A DNA stretch of 64,000 nt from Myxococcales bacterium (GTDB lineage: Bacteria; Myxococcota_A; Polyangia; Polyangiales; Polyangiaceae), in assembly GCA_016706225.1 (NCBI GenBank), contig JADJKB010000025.1, positions 372,001 to 436,000 of the forward strand. Direction: 5' to 3'. The notes beneath the pieces were generated by a model. The model was not told where the DNA came from, searched no databases, and saw only the letters and a list, made by a program, of their open reading frames with translations. The position numbers and the translations under genes are program-made. Positions 27,294 to 36,124 of the stretch are shown one piece after another (within the stretch, counting starts at the first letter, position 1; each line of letters opens with the position of its first letter).

Positions 27294-28469
27294 ATGAGCA
27301 GACACGCACAGTGGCTCGTAGACGACGACGACCTGACGCTGACCGTTCCGCTGCAGAGCGTGCTGCGCGCGCCGGAGTTCCGCGAAGAGTGTACGGACAT
27401 CGTGGTCCACCCCTCGTTTGCGATCGCTGCCGAGCCGGTGACGGACCAGATGCCGGCGCTTGGGGTGCATCCCTACGCCTCGGTCCAGAGTGCCTTCGAC
27501 CGCACCCCAGAGTTTCCGTCCGCGCCGCAGTTCCACGCAAGCTCGCCGGTCCACTCCGCGCCCTCTAGGCCAATCCCGTTCACCCCCGCGCCCAGCCGCC
27601 AGAGCTGGCTGCCGGCTCCGCGTGCGCGCCTCGATTCGGATACCGGAATCAGTACCTGGAAGAAGACCATCCCGGCGCTCCGCCGCATGATCGGCCTGCC
27701 CGGGGTGCGGGCTCTGGCGCCGGCTCCCGAACCCCCGCCCCGGCCAACACCCAATACGGCGACGACCCGCGGGAGCTGGTCGCCGTTCATCCTCATCGCG
27801 GCGTCGATTGGCGCAGTGGCGATGGTCGTCCTGATGCTGATCAGCTTTGCCTCACGCGCCGCGGAGGCGTCTCGGCTCGCTCACACCCGCGTGGTGAGCG
27901 CGCGCTCGCCCGACGGAGCGCAGGTCACGAACGGACGTGTCTTCGTCGATGGCAGCGCCCATTGTGAGTCGACCCCGTGTGAGCTCGAGCTGGCGGACGG
28001 CGAGCACTGGATCACGGTGCGCGCCCCGGGCTACCGAACTCCGCCCTCACGCTCCATCACCTCCGGCGCTCAGGAGGCGACAGTCGTCGCTTTCGATCTC
28101 TCGCCGTCGGAAGCTCTGCCCACTCCGGCCGCGGTGGCAGCGCCGACCCTTGCTGCCGTCGCCCAACCCGAACCGCGCGCTGCGCTGGTGTTGCCTGTCG
28201 CCCCCGCGCCGGTGGCCGCCGCCCCGGCGCCCGCGGCGCCCGCCGTGGTCCGGTCCGCATGGACCGCCATGGGTCGACTGAACGTGAACTCCATCCCCGC
28301 CTCGAACGTCGTCGTCGACGGGCGACCGATCGGCCACACACCGATCATGGGCTTCAAGGTGAAACCGGGGGCCCACACCGTCGTGCTGATCGGACCGGGT
28401 GGCTCGCGAGCCGTACGCACGGCGACCGTCGGTGCCGGCCGGACCGCCACGGTCGCAGCTCGGCTCTGA
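27294..28469 (+). CDS. PEGA-domain membrane protein
   Basis: 391 residues. A cytoplasmic N-terminal region of about 150 residues rich in Pro/Ser/Ala is followed by one transmembrane helix (about 161-187, FILIAASIGAVAMVVLML), a first PEGA-like domain (about 200-262, with the CESTPCELELADGEH strand), a Pro/Ala linker, and a second PEGA domain (about 318-391, LNVNSIPASNVVVDGRPIGH). PEGA domains are envelope beta-modules. The architecture is that of a kinase-less PEGA protein. Preceded by AT-rich sequence, probably its promoter; atpD follows on the same strand after 170 bases. Confidence 0.82.
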   Translation: MSRHAQWLVDDDDLTLTVPLQSVLRAPEFREECTDIVVHPSFAIAAEPVTDQMPALGVHPYASVQSAFDRTPEFPSAPQFHASSPVHSAPSRPIPFTPAPSRQSWLPAPRARLDSDTGISTWKKTIPALRRMIGLPGVRALAPAPEPPPRPTPNTATTRGSWSPFILIAASIGAVAMVVLMLISFASRAAEASRLAHTRVVSARSPDGAQVTNGRVFVDGSAHCESTPCELELADGEHWITVRAPGYRTPPSRSITSGAQEATVVAFDLSPSEALPTPAAVAAPTLAAVAQPEPRAALVLPVAPAPVAAAPAPAAPAVVRSAWTAMGRLNVNSIPASNVVVDGRPIGHTPIMGFKVKPGAHTVVLIGPGGSRAVRTATVGAGRTATVAARL

Positions 28470-28586
28470 CGTCGGGCCGCCCTCTCCGGCGCCCCGCCGT
28501 CGGGCAAGCCCTTGCGAAACCTGAGGAAAATGCCGTTGGCAGACGCGGTGCGGCATGGTAGACGCGCGTTCGCCCGAAGAGGTCCG

Positions 28587-28602
28587 CCCCGAGTCGTCGG
28601 GG
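28587..28602 (+). promoter_or_regulatory. Hairpin in the atpD leader
   Basis: A perfect stem CCCCGA/TCGGGG with loop GTCG lies 38 bases before the atpD start. It could be a weak terminator of the PEGA transcript or a leader structure. No U tract. Function unproven. Confidence 0.3.
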
Positions 28603-28639
28603 CAAGGTCCGTCTCGGGACGAAAACGAAAAGGCGAACC

Positions 28640-30085
28640 ATGGAGAGCACCCAGGGAGCAAAGGGCAAAATCACCCAGGTCATCGGCCCCGTCGTGGACG
28701 TCGAGTTCCCGCGCGGCAAGCTGCCCCGGATCCTGAATGCCCTCACGGTAACCAATGCCAACATCTCCGCCGAGAAGCACAACCTGGTGCTCGAAGTGGC
28801 ACAGCACCTCGGTGAGGGTGTCGTCCGCGCTGTCGCAATGGACGCCTCCGAAGGGCTGGTCCGCGGCGCAGAGGTGATCGACACCGGTTCGCCCATCTTG
28901 ATGCCGGTGGGCCCTGCCACCCTCGGTCGCATCATGAACGTCGTCGGCAAACCCGTGGACGAGAAGGGCCCGGTCGAGGCCAAGCTGCGTTGGCCAATCC
29001 ACCGCCCGGCTCCGAAGTTCGTCGATCAGAGCACCACGGTCGAAGTGTTCGAGACGGGCATCAAGGTCATCGACCTCCTGGCCCCGTACCGCAAGGGCGG
29101 CAAGATCGGCCTGTTCGGCGGCGCCGGCGTGGGCAAGACCGTGCTCATTCAGGAGCTGATCAACAACGTCGCAAAGGCCCACGGTGGCGTGAGTTGTTTC
29201 GCCGGCGTCGGAGAGCGCACCCGCGAAGGCAACGATCTCTACCTCGAGATGCAAGAGTCGAAGCTCGAGACGGGTGAGCCCGTGCTGAGCAAGACGGCGC
29301 TGGTGTTCGGCCAGATGAACGAGCCGCCGGGCGCGCGCGCTCGCGTCGCGCTCTCGGCACTGACCGCCGCCGAGTACTTCCGCGACGAAGAGGGCCAGGA
29401 CGTCCTCTTGTTCGTCGACAACATTTTCCGCTTCACCCAGGCCGGTTCGGAGGTGAGCGCCTTGCTCGGCCGCATGCCGAGCGCCGTGGGTTACCAGCCC
29501 ACGCTGGCCACCGAGATGGGCGCGCTGCAGGAGCGCATCACCTCGACCACAAAGGGCTCCATCACGAGTGTGCAGGCCATCTACGTTCCGGCCGACGATC
29601 TCACCGATCCCGCTCCGGCCACGGCCTTTGCCCACCTCGACGCCACGACGGTGCTCTCGCGCAGCATCGCCGAGCTCGGCATCTACCCCGCCGTCGATCC
29701 CCTCGACTCGACCAGCACCATGCTCGATCCGCAGGTCATCGGCGACGAGCACTATCAGGTCGCGCTCGGTGTGCAGCAGACCTTGCAGAAGTACAAGGAC
29801 CTCCAAGACATCATCGCGATCTTGGGCATGGACGAGCTCAGCGAGGACGACAAACTCGTGGTGTCGCGCGCGCGCCGCATCCAGCGCTTCCTGTCCCAGC
29901 CGTTCTTCGTCGCCGCGCAGTTCACCGGCATGGTCGGCAAGTACGTTCCGCTGAAGGAGACCGTCGCGGCGTTCAAGGAGCTCCTGTCCGGGGCGCTCGA
30001 CGACCTGCCGGAGCAGGCGTTCTACATGGTGGGCAACGTCGAAGAGGCGAAGGCCAAGGCCCAGAAGCTCAAGAGTGCTTCCTGA
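28640..30085 (+). CDS. atpD: F1Fo ATP synthase subunit beta
   Basis: 481 residues, the usual length for AtpD. Walker A GGAGVGKT at residues 160-167, the GERTREGNDL motif, Walker B LLFVDNIFRFTQAGSEVSALLGRMPSA region and an intact C-terminal catalytic region. Beta carries the catalytic nucleotide sites of F1. The only other ATP synthase gene here is epsilon, which follows after 16 bases; alpha, gamma, delta and the Fo genes are absent, so the operon is split in this genome. ATG at 28640 is preceded by a purine-rich AAAAGG. Confidence 0.98.
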   Translation: MESTQGAKGKITQVIGPVVDVEFPRGKLPRILNALTVTNANISAEKHNLVLEVAQHLGEGVVRAVAMDASEGLVRGAEVIDTGSPILMPVGPATLGRIMNVVGKPVDEKGPVEAKLRWPIHRPAPKFVDQSTTVEVFETGIKVIDLLAPYRKGGKIGLFGGAGVGKTVLIQELINNVAKAHGGVSCFAGVGERTREGNDLYLEMQESKLETGEPVLSKTALVFGQMNEPPGARARVALSALTAAEYFRDEEGQDVLLFVDNIFRFTQAGSEVSALLGRMPSAVGYQPTLATEMGALQERITSTTKGSITSVQAIYVPADDLTDPAPATAFAHLDATTVLSRSIAELGIYPAVDPLDSTSTMLDPQVIGDEHYQVALGVQQTLQKYKDLQDIIAILGMDELSEDDKLVVSRARRIQRFLSQPFFVAAQFTGMVGKYVPLKETVAAFKELLSGALDDLPEQAFYMVGNVEEAKAKAQKLKSAS

Positions 30086-30101
30086 CACGAGGAAGAGCTG
30101 A

Positions 30102-30671
30102 ATGACCGCAGCGACCATCAGCCTCGAGATCGTGACGCCCACGGGTGTCGCCCTGAGTGAACAGGTCACCGACTTGACCGCTCCGAGCGTGGAGGGCGAG
30201 TTCGGTGTTCTGCCGGCGCACCGCCCGCTGCTCGCCGCGCTCAAGACCGGCATCGTCAGCTATCACATCGACGGACAGGAGCAGCGGGTCGCCGTCGGCT
30301 CGGGCTTCGTGGACGTGGCGGATGACCACGCGGTGCTTCTGACCGATCGCTTCATGACCAAGGCCGAGGTCGACCCGGTTCGGGCCCGCCTCGAGCTGAA
30401 GGAGGCCGACGAGGGCCTCGACGCCTACGCCGGCGACCCCGGCACGCCGGAGCACGCAGCGCTGATCGCCAAAGAGCTCTGGGCTGCCGTGCAGCTGGAG
30501 CTGTACGGCGATCCCCCGCCCGCCACGATCAATACCTTCCAGGAGTTCCAGCTCGTCGCGCACGACAACTACCTGGAGGAGGGCCCCCACTTGGCGGAGG
30601 CCGTGGTCGATGAGCTGGCCGAGGCGGACGCTTCGAAGTCCGAGAAGAGCTCGAAGTCCGAGAAGAAGTAG
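30102..30671 (+). CDS. atpC: F1Fo ATP synthase subunit epsilon, with long C-terminal extension
   Basis: 189 residues against the usual ~135-140. The N-terminal beta-sandwich (residues 1-90) is typical: LEIVTPTGVAL, GEFGVLPAHRPLL. The C-terminal part differs: the helical hairpin region carries an insertion with LWAAVQLELYG, and the end is a charged tail SEKSSKSEKK. Epsilon couples gamma to beta and can inhibit ATP hydrolysis through its C-terminal helices, so the altered tail could change regulation. Co-transcribed with atpD. Confidence 0.93.
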   Translation: MTAATISLEIVTPTGVALSEQVTDLTAPSVEGEFGVLPAHRPLLAALKTGIVSYHIDGQEQRVAVGSGFVDVADDHAVLLTDRFMTKAEVDPVRARLELKEADEGLDAYAGDPGTPEHAALIAKELWAAVQLELYGDPPPATINTFQEFQLVAHDNYLEEGPHLAEAVVDELAEADASKSEKSSKSEKK

Positions 30672-30749
30672 TGCTGACGCCGAGGGGCCGCCTTGCGCGG
30701 TTTTCGCCGAAGTTTGCGGCGATCGGCGCGGCATGGTTTAGCATGGCCC

Positions 30750-31436
30750 ATGCGTCGGCTCTGGTTCTGGCTCGCTCCGTGGCTGCTCTTCGCGTGCGCA
30801 CCCGCGCTTCCGAGTGAGACCCCGCTCGGCGAGGGGCCGCTCGCCAAGGCGGAGCACGCCGCGCGAGAGAAGTCCGAGCAAGCGAACCTCGCCAAGGCAG
30901 ACTCCCGCTCCGCGGAGGTCGAGCCCAGCGCCGCCGCCGAGAGTCCGCCGGACACCGAGACACCGCCGCCGCCGCCGACCGCCGCCCCCACCGCGGAGGC
31001 TCCACCGGTAGCCGGCGAGAAACCTCAGCCCGGAAAAAAGCCGACGCTCGTGGTCGTCTACGCCGGCGAGTACGTGGGCAGTGACACCTCGACCTACAAG
31101 TTCTCCGGCGCCGAGCGCAGCGAAAAGGACGACAAGGCCAAGACCCGCGTCAGTGGCGCGGGTCCGGAGATCTCCGTCACCTTCATCGACTCCGGCAATG
31201 GCAGCGACATCTGCACGCTCAAGGCGCAGATGACGGGCAAGACCGGCAGCTTCGCCGCGGGACAGAAGTGCTGGGGCACTGACGGTCCGGGCACCGGGAC
31301 CCTCACGCGCGGGAGCGCCCAGTTCGACGACAAGAAGCTGATCATCGACGCCGACTTCCAGCTGCAAATGGGCGGCGAGGGTGACGCGAACGTGAGCGGG
31401 CAGCTTCACTATCGCTTCGAAGGGACGCGCAAGTAG
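30750..31436 (+). CDS. Lipoprotein with Pro-rich linker, function unknown
   Basis: 228 residues from ATG 30750, chosen because the signal (RLWFWLAPWLLFAC) and lipobox LFAC follow directly; the frame is open from 30693. A charged Ala/Glu-rich stretch and a Pro/Ala linker lead to a compact beta-rich domain of about 130 residues with two Cys (SDICTLKAQ, GQKCWGTDG) likely disulphide-bonded. The family is not recognised. It lies between atpC and an FHA-GGDEF gene on the same strand with short gaps. Confidence 0.75.
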   Translation: MRRLWFWLAPWLLFACAPALPSETPLGEGPLAKAEHAAREKSEQANLAKADSRSAEVEPSAAAESPPDTETPPPPPTAAPTAEAPPVAGEKPQPGKKPTLVVVYAGEYVGSDTSTYKFSGAERSEKDDKAKTRVSGAGPEISVTFIDSGNGSDICTLKAQMTGKTGSFAAGQKCWGTDGPGTGTLTRGSAQFDDKKLIIDADFQLQMGGEGDANVSGQLHYRFEGTRK

Positions 31437-31457
31437 TCAGCAGCTTGGAGCCTCGTC

Positions 31458-32351
31458 GTGGCGAACTTCGATCAAGAGACCGTCATCACCGAGATCGGAA
31501 AACGGCCGCCGGCTGCGCCGCCGGGGAACGACTCGTTGGTGGTGATCTACGCGAAGGAAGAGGCGATGCGCGGCAAGCGCTTCAAGCTCGAGAAGAGCCC
31601 GCTGACCATCGGCCGCGTCCCAGACAACGACATCGTGCTGGATGACGATGCGGTTTCGCGGCGGCACGCGCAGGTCGAACAGCGCGGCGAACCCTGGTTC
31701 GTCGTCGACGTGGGCTCGCGCAACGGGACGCTGCACAACGAGGCTGAGCTCAAGAAGGAGTGTGAGCTCGGGCACGGTGACCGCATCAAGGTTGGCTCCA
31801 CGATCTTCAAGTACCTGACCGGAGCCGACGCAGAGAGCGCGTACTTCGAAGAGGTCTTCAAGCTGACGATCACCGACGGGCTGACGCAGGTGAACAACCG
31901 GCGGCACTTCGACGAGGCGCTGGAGCGCGAGTTCTTGCGCGCGCGCCGCCACCGCCGGCCTCTCGCGCTCCTGGTGATCGACATCGACTTCTTCAAGAAG
32001 ATCAACGACGAGTACGGTCACCTGGCGGGGGACCAGGTCCTGCGAGAGCTCGCCCAGCTGGTCTTGGCTCGTGTGCGGCGGGACGAGACCGTAGCGAGGT
32101 ACGGCGGTGAAGAGTTCGTCGTGCTCTTGCCCGAGACGGCGCTCGACGGCGCCATTTCCCTGGCGGACAACCTACGCGCGCGCATCGCCGCGCACAGCTT
32201 CGTGTTTCAGGAGGTCACCATCCCGGTCACCGTCAGCATCGGCTGCGCCGAGTTCCACGAGGATGATGCGACCGCGCCGGATCTCTTCCGGCGCGCCGAC
32301 GAGAAGCTGTATCAAGCCAAGAAGACCGGGCGAAACCGGGTCTGCTCCTGA
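31458..32351 (+). CDS. FHA-GGDEF diguanylate cyclase
   Basis: 297 residues, GTG start with a GGAG eight bases upstream. FHA domain at about residues 30-120 (TIGRVPDND, SRRHAQVE, VGSRNGTLHNE). GGDEF domain at about 130-297 with the active-site motif GGEEF at residues 216-220 and the DIDFFKKINDEYGHLAGD signature, so it should make cyclic di-GMP. The inhibitory I-site position reads RRDE rather than RxxD, so product inhibition may be weak. The FHA domain suggests control by Ser/Thr phosphorylation. No receiver domain is present. Confidence 0.93.
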   Translation: MANFDQETVITEIGKRPPAAPPGNDSLVVIYAKEEAMRGKRFKLEKSPLTIGRVPDNDIVLDDDAVSRRHAQVEQRGEPWFVVDVGSRNGTLHNEAELKKECELGHGDRIKVGSTIFKYLTGADAESAYFEEVFKLTITDGLTQVNNRRHFDEALEREFLRARRHRRPLALLVIDIDFFKKINDEYGHLAGDQVLRELAQLVLARVRRDETVARYGGEEFVVLLPETALDGAISLADNLRARIAAHSFVFQEVTIPVTVSIGCAEFHEDDATAPDLFRRADEKLYQAKKTGRNRVCS

Positions 32352-32389
32352 GCGCGCTCACGGACGGGCCCGAACGGGTGCGCCCGACG

Positions 32390-32863
32390 TCAGCGCTTCG
32401 AGAGGGCGGCGCGCTCTCGGCGGCGTGAGCGGGCGTCGTAGATGGCGATCGGGCGATCGATGGCGATCTTGCCGTCGACGACCACGCGGATGTTCCAGGT
32501 GCCCAGGGGATCGCCGGGGCGGAACGCAATTTCTTGATCGAGCTCCGTGAGGCCCGCGCGTGCCTCGGCATCTCCCAGCTCGACCGCCCGCCCGCGTCCT
32601 TTGGGTGCGGGTCGATCGATCTCCCAGTGCACGGCGACCGGCGCTCGCAAGGGCTGGCGGAAGGTCAGGCGAAAGCCCTGGGTTTGTTTGGTGCGGTCGA
32701 GAGTGAAGGGGATCTCCTTCCGCTGCTGCACCTGCCCACCGAAGAACACTCCCAGCTCGGCGCGCTCGAGCAGGCCGGGCGCAGGCGCAGGGCGGCTGCA
32801 GGCGGGGGCGAGCACGAACATGGCCGAAGCCAGCAGCGCTGCGCGCCTCGACAGGTGTGTCAA
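32390..32863 (-). CDS. Small lipoprotein, function unknown
   Basis: 157 residues. Arg-containing signal with lipobox LAPAC. The mature part is a single beta-sandwich-like domain of about 115 residues with alternating hydrophobic strands (VAVHWEIDRP, TWNIRVVVDGKIAID). It overlaps the end of the rsmA gene upstream by four bases, so it is translated with it. No family recognised. Confidence 0.7.
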   Translation of the reverse strand: MTHLSRRAALLASAMFVLAPACSRPAPAPGLLERAELGVFFGGQVQQRKEIPFTLDRTKQTQGFRLTFRQPLRAPVAVHWEIDRPAPKGRGRAVELGDAEARAGLTELDQEIAFRPGDPLGTWNIRVVVDGKIAIDRPIAIYDARSRRRERAALSKR

Positions 32864-33708
32864 TGGACGATCTCCTTGGCCATGCGTGCGAACGCGGCCA
32901 CGTCCAGCGTCTCGCCCCGCAGATCGAGATCGATGCCCGCGCGTTCCGCCGCCGAGGACACCTGCACGTCGTTCTTGCCCATCACCCCGCGCCAGGCGTT
33001 TCGCAGCTTCTTGCGTCGCTTGGCGAACGCACCGCGGACGAGGGCCCTGAACTCGGCGGTCTCATCGCTGACTGGAACCGGATGTGGGTCGAGCACGAGC
33101 ACCGCGGAGTCGACGTTGGGCTGCGGGTGGAACGCTCCGCGCCGGATCACGAAGGCTCGCCGTGGGGTGAACTGCGCCTGCACGAACACACTCAGCGCGC
33201 CGTAGCTCTCGTCGCCGGCGCCCGCGGCCACGCGCTCTGCGACCTCGAGCTGCACGAGGTAGACCACGCGGTCCAAGCTGCGGGCGTTGTTCACCGCGAG
33301 GGTGAGCAGTGGGCCACTCAAGTGATAGGGCAGGTTTCCGCAGAGCACATGGGGCCGCGGGCGACCCGCCACGAGGGCCGCGGGTTCGATGGTCTTTGCG
33401 TCGGCTTCGACCAGCGTCAGCGTGCCTGCGGCGAGCGCCGCCCCAAGCTCGAGCTCGAGCAGCGGAACCAGATCTCGGTCGCGTTCGACCGCGATCACGT
33501 GGCTCGCGCGCACGAGCAGCGGTCGTGTCAGGGCGCCGAGGCCGGCCCCAAGCTCGATCACGGTTCCGGCCGGCGGCGTGGTGGCGAGCTCGGCGATGCG
33601 CGCAGCCAAGCTGGGGTCCGTCAGGAAGTTCTGGCCGAAGTGTTTCTTCGGGGCCAGCCCTCGCTCCTGCAATAGAGCCCTCGGCCCGCGCTCACGTTCG
33701 CTCATCAC
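32860..33708 (-). CDS. rsmA: 16S rRNA (A1518/A1519) dimethyltransferase RsmA/KsgA
   Basis: 282 residues. The hallmark HFGQNFLTD opening, SAM motif IELGAGLGALT, VIAVERD, and catalytic NLPYHLSGP are all visible, followed by the FxPxPxVDSAVL motif (FHPQPNVDSAVLVL). RsmA dimethylates two adjacent adenines in helix 45 of 16S rRNA, giving kasugamycin sensitivity. Start at 33708 (MMSERERG). Its stop overlaps the start of a small lipoprotein gene by four bases. Confidence 0.96.
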   Translation of the reverse strand: MMSERERGPRALLQERGLAPKKHFGQNFLTDPSLAARIAELATTPPAGTVIELGAGLGALTRPLLVRASHVIAVERDRDLVPLLELELGAALAAGTLTLVEADAKTIEPAALVAGRPRPHVLCGNLPYHLSGPLLTLAVNNARSLDRVVYLVQLEVAERVAAGAGDESYGALSVFVQAQFTPRRAFVIRRGAFHPQPNVDSAVLVLDPHPVPVSDETAEFRALVRGAFAKRRKKLRNAWRGVMGKNDVQVSSAAERAGIDLDLRGETLDVAAFARMAKEIVH

Positions 33709-33768
33709 CAGAGCTTCGAACTAGCGGCACTCGCCCTTGCTTGTCACCTTTGTCGCATGCCGAAGCAC

Positions 33769-35364
33769 TTAGCGAAGCGCAGTCTCCGGGGCATTGGGCT
33801 CGGCGGGGCTCGTCACGACGACGGCCCGGGGGGCCGCGCGGTCGACGCGGATCCCCTGGCGGCGGAGCTCGTGTTCGCCGCGCTCTTGCGCCACCAGGGC
33901 GCGGACTCGGACCGCATCGCCTACCGCTGCCATCAAGGGGGAGCCGGAGCGTGGAATGCTCTGCTCCAGGCGCATGGAAATCCAGCGCAGATCGATGCTG
34001 CGGCGGGGGAATCGCGTGAGCGCGCGGTGCAGGTCCGGGCGCGCTGACAGGTCCGGGGCCACGGACCAGACGTAGGCGATGCTGGCTCGGGGTTTGTCCC
34101 GGGCCACCCGCTCGAGGGCGGCGGCGAGACGCGCGTCGGTGCGTGGGCGCTCGGCCTCCAGTCGTGCCGGTGATGCAATGCCGAACGCACTCAGATAACT
34201 CCGGAGCACGCGGTCGCGGGCGGACTCGGCCCAGACCTCGGCCGTGGGGAATGGAGACCGCGCTTTCACCCGCTCGACTCTGCGTGCCACGCGATCGAGA
34301 TCACTCGCTCTGACGCGGCCGGCCGCGGTGGGATCCAGCGGCCGCATGTGTTCCAGCACGCGCATGGATACGTCCATCTCGTCGAGGTCGCTGCGATCGG
34401 AGTCATGAGTTCCGGCGGCGTGGGCGAGGGCGACCAAGAGCTCGATGCCGTGCAGTGGGCCGCGTGCGGGCGGCATCCACGCCAGGCGGCGGGCTCCCAG
34501 GATCCCGAGCCCCACCCGGTCGCCGCGGCCGAGGTGGCGCATTGCAACCGCCGCCACTTCGTCGATTGCCAGGTCGAGCGGCGCATGACCGGGTTCGCCG
34601 GACCACAGCTCCACCGAAGCGTCGAGCAAGATGAAGACGACGTCGCGCTCCTCCCGCTCGTAGTCGCGCACCATCAGATAGCCGCGTCGTGCCGAGGCTT
34701 TCCAGGCCACACGCTTGAGGGCGTCACCCGGTCGGTGCTCACGCAGCTCGCGCAACTCCATGCCGTCGCCGGACAGGGGCCCGGGTCGGCCTTCGTTGGC
34801 GACCACACGACTGCGTCCGCCGCGGGGCGAGCGCATGGCCAAGGCGAATGGGCGCGGCAAGACCTCGATGCCAAATGGGTTGGCGAACGTGAGGGGCACC
34901 TCGAACAGCCCTGGGCTCCCGCGGACCTCCAGCGACAGCCCGTGCAGCCCGTGCCGTCCGACGCGCGGCGCGCGCACGCGCACGATGGCGCGCAGGCGTC
35001 CGCCGGCCGGGACTTCGCCCTCGCTAGGTTCGATCTCGACGCTCAGGTTTGGAGAGGCGACGACGCGCAAGCCGACATAACGGGCTGCGCGTGTGTCCCG
35101 ATTGCGGACCTCGGCCTCGAGCTCGACGGTGTCCCCGCGGGCAATCCTGCGCACCCGAGGCTCACTGCGCCACAACATCTCGAAACCAGCGGCTCGCACG
35201 CGTGCGACCCCGAGCTCGGTGACCGCGCGGGCGATGGCCAGCCCCACCAGGAGCGCGCCACCCCACGCGACGATGGCTGCTTCTCGGGCAGCCAGGCCAA
35301 CGCCGACACACACCACACCCGCGACGGCGAGATCCACTGCGGTCCGGGTGGGGTGCAGGTGCAC
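33769..35364 (-). CDS. DUF58 domain-containing membrane protein
   Basis: 531 residues, longer than the usual DUF58 protein. Two membrane helices near the N-terminus (about 10-55), an Ig-like region, then the DUF58 signature (about residues 195-225, LREHRPGDALKRVAWKASARRGYLMVRDY) and a VWA-like fold (VFILLDASVELWSG). Its natural partners in other genomes, a MoxR ATPase and a DUF4350 protein, are here encoded 6 kb away at 41327-43635 on the same strand, suggesting a cluster that has been interrupted. A paralogue is at 5556. Confidence 0.82.
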   Translation of the reverse strand: MHLHPTRTAVDLAVAGVVCVGVGLAAREAAIVAWGGALLVGLAIARAVTELGVARVRAAGFEMLWRSEPRVRRIARGDTVELEAEVRNRDTRAARYVGLRVVASPNLSVEIEPSEGEVPAGGRLRAIVRVRAPRVGRHGLHGLSLEVRGSPGLFEVPLTFANPFGIEVLPRPFALAMRSPRGGRSRVVANEGRPGPLSGDGMELRELREHRPGDALKRVAWKASARRGYLMVRDYEREERDVVFILLDASVELWSGEPGHAPLDLAIDEVAAVAMRHLGRGDRVGLGILGARRLAWMPPARGPLHGIELLVALAHAAGTHDSDRSDLDEMDVSMRVLEHMRPLDPTAAGRVRASDLDRVARRVERVKARSPFPTAEVWAESARDRVLRSYLSAFGIASPARLEAERPRTDARLAAALERVARDKPRASIAYVWSVAPDLSARPDLHRALTRFPRRSIDLRWISMRLEQSIPRSGSPLMAAVGDAVRVRALVAQERGEHELRRQGIRVDRAAPRAVVVTSPAEPNAPETALR

Positions 35365-35448
35365 GCGCCGAGCTTAGAGCCGGTCGCCTGGTTCGCCAAA
35401 GGACATCCGGATGCCCCGAGCGCAGCGCAGGTCGGAAGCGCGGTAGGG

Positions 35449-36060
35449 CTAGTCACCCGCAGGCGGGGGCGCGGCGCAGAAGCCGGTGGTCTTGCCCGCG
35501 CACAGCTGCGTCGTCCGTGCATCGAGCGCGCTCGCGGTTTCTAGGTTTTGCTCTACGCCGATGCCGGCACGGTAGAGCTCTGCCAGCTCGTGACAACTCT
35601 CGGCATCGCGTGCCAGGCAGCGTTCGTCGAGCAGCGAGACCGCGAGGGAGCGGTGCAGACGCGCCTTCGCGGGGTCGGGTGTGTTTTCGTGCGCGCGCGC
35701 AGCGGCCAGACAGGCCGCGGGCTGCCGCCGCGCGCAGCCGAGCTCGAGCTCGCCGATTTGCGCGCTTCCCGCCTCTCGCGGAGCGGGCGGTCGCGAGCTT
35801 GGCGGAGGCGCGGGCGCGCTCGGGGCGTCTGGAGCGTTGCCGATGGGCGAGATCGCTCTCGGCTCGAATGGCGCAGACTCTGCCGGCGCGGTCGGCGCGC
35901 GCAGCGCTGGCTCGGTACGAGTTGGCACGGGACGAGGTGTGGGCGAGGTGTCGACGCCGTTCCCGCGCCGGGGCGCTGTTCCCTCGGTCAGTGCGGCGAT
36001 CACACCCACCGCGCTGCCAAGGATGATGGCCACGGTGGTTGGCGAGAGTGCCTTCGACAT
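35449..36060 (-). CDS. Sel1-like repeat protein with N-terminal membrane anchor
   Basis: 203 residues. An N-terminal hydrophobic segment (VAIILGSAVGVIAAL) anchors the protein, a Pro/Ala/Ser-rich linker follows, and the C-terminal ~100 residues form Cys-containing helical repeats of the Sel1-like type (CHELAELYRAGIGVEQNLETASAL). Sel1 repeats usually mediate protein contacts. Its start at 36060 is 65 bases from the divergent hydrolase gene. Target unknown. Confidence 0.72.
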   Translation of the reverse strand: MSKALSPTTVAIILGSAVGVIAALTEGTAPRRGNGVDTSPTPRPVPTRTEPALRAPTAPAESAPFEPRAISPIGNAPDAPSAPAPPPSSRPPAPREAGSAQIGELELGCARRQPAACLAAARAHENTPDPAKARLHRSLAVSLLDERCLARDAESCHELAELYRAGIGVEQNLETASALDARTTQLCAGKTTGFCAAPPPAGD

Positions 36061-36124
36061 TCTTCGGTCCGCAATGATCGCACACTGCTGGGGGGGCCGA
36101 GTCTGGTAAAACCCAAGCTCGCCA

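Noticed and set aside
28070..30253. Long open frame on the minus strand across atpD and atpC.
   Set aside because: It is antisense to strongly conserved ATP synthase genes; the high GC content keeps stop codons rare in the opposite frame, and its sequence has no recognisable motifs.
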